From NCBI GenBank assembly GCA_023362775.1, contig JALMGJ010000003.1, positions 80,438,855 through 80,502,854 on the forward strand: a stretch of DNA of 64,000 bases, written 5' to 3'. The DNA is from Charina bottae (Eukaryota; Chordata; Lepidosauria; Squamata; Charinaidae). Of this stretch, positions 30,487-64,000 are shown piece after piece. The position numbers and the translations under genes are program-made. The notes below the pieces were generated by a model. It worked only from the letters and a program-made list of their open reading frames with translations. It made no database searches and was not told where the DNA came from. Each line of letters begins with the position of its first letter. The first letter of the stretch is position 1.

Positions 30487-33020
30487 TAATTTCTAGTGCC
30501 CTTTAAGCAAATAAAAATATTTTTTCTTTAAAGGAAGTTATTTCACCAAAGTTAGGAAGTTGCAAAATAAACAAAATGCCAACTTTACATAAAACAGTTA
30601 TATTGCAATTTCCTTAGCAGGCACTGGAAGAATAAACTTCCTTCCATTTTATTTTAATTTATTTTAATTTTTCTCCTCCTCCTCCTAGCTGGTTAGCAAA
30701 GGATACTTTCATACAACTCCATATCGATGGCTCATATGGAAATCCAAATCACAAGGGAGTGCAATTTTTGAAGTGAGACAACAAACACTGAATTGAGTTT
30801 GGGTGGAGGAACTATAATTTGTGCCTCTTTGGAGAGCTGATGATAGTATATTTGGTTGTTCATTATGAACAGTTAAGATAAGCCTAAGCAAAACTTTATT
30901 TTTTAAATCAATCTCAAATATTAAAAAACGCATTATGTTCCAGCATACTTACAAAGGTAATTGAAACATAATAAGCACTCCACCCACTGGATAGTGAGTA
31001 CAACAATAGTTTTAATGGCATGCAGCCAAAATAATTGTAAAGGGGGATGGGTGGAATTTTACTAGGTGGACATCACATTAATCATTTCTTAAGAGCCATA
31101 ATACTGCACAGAGCCAAATAGTGTTTTATTTATTTGTAAATGTTCTAATTTTCCTAGTGTGACATTCCTAGTACTCCTTCTACTCATTTTATCATAATAC
31201 CACTTTTTGAGATAAGTTGGGCTGAGAGATATTGACTGGCTCCAAGTCACCTAGTGACCTTACATGGCTGGATTTCCATAACCCTAAAGTATACAGTCAT
31301 CTTGGAGAAAGTCTACCTATGTATATGTGGCGCTAAGATTCAGCATTGACTTGATGGCACATAATCAATCAACCAATCAAACAAACAAACAAACAAACAA
31401 AACTGACATAAATTGTGCAGTGATGTGCCATCTGCAAATCTAGGATAGCATTTGGCCCTGAAGTTAATTTGATATGGGTCTTTGCTTAATTTCACAATCC
31501 TCTATACAAGAGACCAGTTCAAACCTGTGCTAAGAACTACTTGGGAAACTGCCAGAAAGAGAAAGGAGATGTCAGAGAAAGAATGAGTGACCCTACCCAA
31601 TGCTGACTCTGGTTTCATCTTCTGGTTGCTTCTACTCCACTCATGCATAGTCCCCACAGATTTTCCCCAAGGCGGTGAAAAATGTCCTTACTAATGCAGT
31701 GCAAGACTAGTCAAGTGTTAAATTAGGGTCCAAAATCAGATAATCAGTCTCCTAGCCAAAGGATCCTTTATACGTGCAGAAAAATGATGAGTTCTTCTGC
31801 TGTGACTTTCCAGACATTTAGGAATTTTCATTGCTTGATAATAATATTGTTTAATTTTTGGCTTATTTTTATTGTCAGAACTTGGCACAAATCATACAAA
31901 AGTGGTCCAAGGACAACGGTTAGAGAGCATTAAGCATAACCATAATTGGCAGCACTGAACATAGGAATGACTTAATAATTAATGTGTGATTTCAGGTTTG
32001 CAAGCTTTGTTTTGGAATTATTACCAGTGAATACAGACCTGCATCTCTCTGCTTATGGCCATTGGGAATCTGTGCAGAGAACAGTTCTTTCACGTTAACT
32101 TTTCAGCAGTTTATTACTCTGCATGTAGGAAGATATGCTCCTCCTTTCTTAAGTACTTTTTAAGTAGATTTTGGCAGACAGAATTCCACAGAGGAAGTAT
32201 AGACTGTGGGAAAGATGTCCTTTACACTAGGGCACCTTTATATCCTTGAACTCCTGGCAACGCTGTCTTTCCTACAGAAAACTGACTTTAATTCTGTGTT
32301 ATTTCTCCAAACCTAGGTGTTTGAGATTCTGTGGGTGAGTTTTAGTCTAACTGGGGCCAAGCCTTGTCTAGCACTATTGTGGAATTGTACCCCAATGACT
32401 TGTAGTGAGACATACTCCAGTCTTTGGTGCTGTCAATTAAATCTAGGCAGTGGGAAATTTAAGAACACACTTGCCACAGAACAATGGTGTTGTTTTCATT
32501 AACACCTTGCGTACAGAGATCTTAGATACTGTTTTGTTCATGTGTAACCCTTTTCACAGTTAAAAACTGCAACATAGGACATGTGGCATATTTATGAAGC
32601 GAGTTATTTGGTCTGCTGCATACAATGTGTCTTGAATCGTATCCATGGAAGACCTCAGTCCACAAGTGCTATCACCACATAGGTTTTAAAAAGTAGGCTC
32701 CAGTGCCCTGCAACAGTATTTAGCTTGCTTGCTTTTCTTTTTGTCCATTAGCATAAATAGCAACAGGGTCTGCAAGCAGCAAAAGGAGTAACTCTGATAC
32801 CACATACTTCCCTTCCAGCAAGGAAATGAGTCTGACTTTTGACAGTCAAAACTAACCTTTTGAAGTCAGGTGAGGCACGATAGGGACTGGCAATGGGGTC
32901 AGCAAATATTATGTTAGTATAGTTTTCTGCTAGCTCAAGTGAGGGTAGTTGGCACTTTGACTTGACAATGGGGTAAGGCCCTAAAAGATTGATTTCGGAT
33001 TCATTTGTGGCATTTTTGAT
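30487..33020. other. intergenic, with decayed SINE traces
   Basis: About 2.5 kb between the LINE and a palindromic element. At 31195-31275 a decayed SINE body can be seen (gctgagagatattgactggc, aagtcacctagtgacc), and at 31340-31400 an RTE-like tail (gacttgatggcacataatca) with (caaa)n. No gene was found. A distal HSD11B1 promoter, known in mammals, could lie here but is not visible. Confidence 0.4.
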
Positions 33021-33200
33021 CAGGGGCATCCGTAGCAATGGACACTGGCTTCGAAATGGCAGGTGTGGCTGGGCAATCAAAGCCCCAGCCCTTTTTACAT
33101 GCATACAGTACACGTGACTCACGTTAAAAAGGGATGGGATTTGATTGCCTGGCTGGCTCTGCCATTTTGAAGCTAATGACTGGCACTGTGGATGTCCCTG
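33021..33200. mobile_element. palindromic MITE-like element, 180 bp
   Basis: The left end caggggcatccgtagcaatg and the right end (inverse: cagggacatccacagtgcca) match, and the arms carry matching internal blocks (gcttcgaaatggcag against gcttcaaaatggcag; gcaatcaaagcccc against gcaatcaaatccc). The flanking 8-mers tttttgat and tttctgcc agree only partly. It is probably a DNA transposon derivative. Confidence 0.6.
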
Positions 33201-34088
33201 TTTCTGCCAGATTTGTCTATCACTCTGCAGAACTGAATACCATAGCATATTAATGTAGCTCTGGCTTAAGCATTCCATAAGGAGAAGCTGTTTAGCAACT
33301 GAAGCCCTTACCAGTTAAGGGAAACAAACATGTATTAGAAAGAACATGGAATATCCTAAATGTAGTAGGCGCCTAGCATTTTTAGATACTCATTGCTAAG
33401 TACGTAGGAGAGGGACAACTTGGCAAGGTTGTATAGAATTTCAAAAGAGATCTAAATCCTCAAAGCAGCACATTTGTTCATTCAATTTTTTATCATGCTA
33501 GATCATTTCCATCTAACTTCCCTATATTCCTCATGAATTTTCATGCTCAGCTTCTGCGTTGCAATTACTCTGCACACATTTGGGAGCAGCAGACATAATC
33601 TGGTTGTACAGGAGCCTCATGCTCTGTGTGGAGTTTGTAACTGGAAGATACTGACAATTATTTCAAAAAAAGAAAGACAAAGCAGGATCCCACCTGGAGT
33701 AGGCAGCCTGGGGTTGTCTCTGAAGTGAAACTTGATGCTTTTCAGAAAAGACACACCTCTTTCATGGTGTTATGCAAAATTCTCTATTTCAAAAGAAAGG
33801 ACAGGAAATTTGAAATGCGACAGCCAGAATCCTTAGTGACGCTGTCACTTAGGTTGAAGTTTATCAGCTCTTGCCAAAAACAAAAGAAAACATTGGAGGC
33901 TTGCGGTGATGGAACCATTGGCACAAATGTCCTGAAATTGTTAGAAGGCTGGAGTTTTAGGGAAGTTGCTGCCTCTATACTAGCAGGTTTTTGCAGCATT
34001 AACATTCTTCCTGCTGTCTGGAATAAATTCTTTTGCTCTTTTTCCCTCCCCCCCCCTGCTTCTCATGCCTGATTATTTCCTGACTACA
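33201..34088. promoter_or_regulatory. HSD11B1: upstream flank of HSD11B1 coding exon 1
   Basis: No TATA box or CpG island is evident near the start codon. A pyrimidine-rich stretch (gctctttttccctcccc...) ending in ctgactacag at 34080-34089 looks like a splice acceptor 4 nt before the ATG, so an untranslated exon farther upstream is possible. Mammalian HSD11B1 does use a distal promoter besides the proximal one. A 115-codon frame at 33725-34072 has no recognised domain. Confidence 0.4.
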
Positions 34089-34093
34089 GTAGG

Positions 34094-62461
<28,368 letters not shown>

Positions 62462-62514
62462 CCACAGTCTTTTTGTTTACTGCTTCTGCATTTTTCTTTT
62501 CTGTTCATGTAAGT

Positions 62515-62598
62515 CAGTGTTTTTTAAACTTGGCAACTTTAAGATGTGTGGGAGTTGAAGTCCACACATTGTAAATTTGCCAAGTTTGAAAAACACAG
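62515..62598. mobile_element. small palindromic hAT-type MITE, 84 bp
   Basis: It starts cagtgttttttaaacttggc and ends in the inverse gccaagtttgaaaaacac. The flanks atgtaagt and atgtaaga agree at 7 of 8 bases. It lies just 54 bp after the HSD11B1 stop codon, so it may be inside the 3' UTR. Confidence 0.82.
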
Positions 62599-63256
62599 AT
62601 GTAAGACAGCATTGTTTCCTCTCTCTTAATTAATGTTAATATATAGCATCCTACAATCCTGAGGTTATGCTGTTATATACAGACCCAAAATCCACTTCTG
62701 TATCTTGGGATTTCAGACTGTCGGTTAATGTATTATCTAAATTCTGGAACAGGACAAAGTGGGTAAATATGGATATACTAGAAAAACTCAGGTTAATGAT
62801 AAATGTTTTGCATGCTCTTAAACTGCATCCAGATGGTTGTTTCTCTTACTCTATATTCAATTCCTTAAAGGAAAACAAGACATAAAGAGGAAATTTGAGA
62901 GAGAAAAAGTTGTAACACAGTGCTGAGTTTTATAGTTTTGAATCTATTCCTTATATAGATTTCTCACATCTATGACATAGAGAGGAGGTCAGCCAAGTAA
63001 GTGCAAGATAGCCTCTGGCTTAGCCTGATAGGAGGCACATGGTACTTAACAAATCTGATTGTAAGTCAAATTTATGTGTTCTTCTAATTGTAATCTTTAG
63101 TTCCCTCTAGTGTCCACTTTTTAAAATTTTATTATGTTTTTTTAAAGAATTCAGAACAAAAGCATTTTCTCATGGGAAGGATTCTTTATAATTAATTCCA
63201 AAATTTTATTTCAAATTTATTTGGACCCTTAGTCTGTTTGTAACTTTCTAAAATGT
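62599..63256. other. downstream flank of HSD11B1
   Basis: No AATAAA and no exon was recognised. Blocks at 63104-63177 (ccctctagtg, ttctcatgggaa) resemble the LINE leader at 37414-38410. Confidence 0.35.
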
Positions 63257-64000
63257 ACTCAATTGTACATCTCCATCCCTGGTGAAGTAAGTGATGCAGT
63301 GACTACCCTGTCCCAGTGCCTGGAGGCTGTGAGGGCCTGGATGGGGAACAACAGGCTACAATTGAACCCTAGCAAGACCGAGTGGCTGTGGATTGATGGC
63401 CTAGCGTCTTCTGGGAAGTTGTCATCTTTGGTTCTCAATGGGGTAGCACTGCCCCATTCGGAACCGGTGCGGAACTTGGGGGTCCTTCTAGACTCACGAC
63501 TCCTGCTCAAAGAGCAGGTGGCAGTCGTGGCTAGGAGGGCTTTCGCACAACTTCGGTTGGTGCGCCAGTTACGCCCATTCCTGGATCGCAACGCCCTCTG
63601 AACAGTCACTCATGCTCTTGTCATCTCCCATGTAGATTATTGCAATGCGCTCTACATGGGGCTACCCTTGAAGACTATCCGGAAGCTTCAGCTGGTGCAA
63701 AATGCGGCCGCGCGAGCAATCTTGGGTGCACCAAAATCTGCACATACAACACCTTTGCTCCGCGAGCTGCATTGGGTGCCGGTTTGCTTCCGGGTACAAT
63801 TCAAGGTGTTGATTATTACCTTTAAAGCCCTACATGGCATGGGGCCAGAATACCTGAAGGACCGTCTTATCCCCATTTTATCGACCCGCCCCACCAGGTC
63901 ATTCAGAGAGGGCCTGCTACGAACCCCATCAATCAAAGAATGTCATCTGATGGGGTCTAGGAGGCGGGCCTTCTCTGTGGTGGCACCCACACTGTGGAAC
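63257..64000 (+). mobile_element. L2-like LINE, 5'-truncated, continues past the window
   Basis: It begins inside the ORF at TQLYISIPGEV, just after where YADD would be, so the catalytic block is missing. The frame 63263-63601 runs to RPFLDRNAL and stops at TGA (63599-63601), where the copy at 59466 has CGA. The same frame then continues with TVTHALVISHVDYCNALYMG to the window edge. A third young member of the family seen at 51546 and 59466. Confidence 0.87.

Noticed and set aside
33725..34072. 115-codon frame just upstream of HSD11B1
   Set aside because: No domain, no conservation evidence, and it ends in the pyrimidine tract before the exon; not supported as a gene.

Overview
The window is vertebrate nuclear DNA, most likely from a squamate reptile (lizard or snake). 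The reasons are two near-identical RTE-BovB LINEs, BovB-tailed tRNA SINEs, L2/CR1-type LINEs, Penelope-like elements, hAT MITEs and many tetranucleotide microsatellites, around spliced genes with vertebrate synteny. I cannot name the species.

Two host genes are supported, both on the + strand. G0S2 (coding exon 4529-4867, 112 aa; non-coding first exon ending at 4109; TATA, GC and CCAAT boxes at 3856-3981; poly(A) signal at 5190) is the small inhibitor of adipose triglyceride lipase. HSD11B1 (six coding exons between 34094 and 62461, 888 nt including the stop, 295 aa) is the ER-lumenal 11-beta-hydroxysteroid dehydrogenase that regenerates active glucocorticoid. The order G0S2 then HSD11B1 on one strand is the human 1q32 arrangement. 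Both genes act in liver and fat metabolism, and both are known hormone or nutrient targets in mammals.

Almost everything else that can be recognised is transposon. Layout: 1-3800 non-coding with one SINE and small hAT MITEs; 3850-5195 G0S2; 5580-7340 SINE and hAT MITE; 7350-10392 BovB with an intact 1000-codon ORF (-); 10556-11215 CR1 fragment split by a SINE; 11.2-22 kb mostly unrecognised with MITEs, SINEs, microsatellites and an L2 tail; 22.2-24.4 kb L2 fragment and a Penelope-like element with inverted arms; 25-28.7 kb SINE, hAT MITE and Penelope remnant; 28.8-30.5 kb truncated APE-type LINE; 34.1-62.5 kb HSD11B1. Its introns hold a second and longer copy of that LINE (41846-46050) carrying a 250-bp palindromic Penelope-type insertion, an L2 copy (51546-53713), a full-length BovB with target-site duplications (54216-57440), another L2 (59466-61765), and several SINEs. 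A further L2 copy runs off the right edge.

I found no CRISPR arrays, rRNA genes, free-standing tRNA genes or bacterial-type systems. The nearest thing to a new observation is transposon biology: an exact 106-bp inverted repeat with a hammerhead-like core inside a LINE, a BovB ORF apparently intact, hAT MITEs that share ends but not interiors, and SINE tails that match the BovB end.
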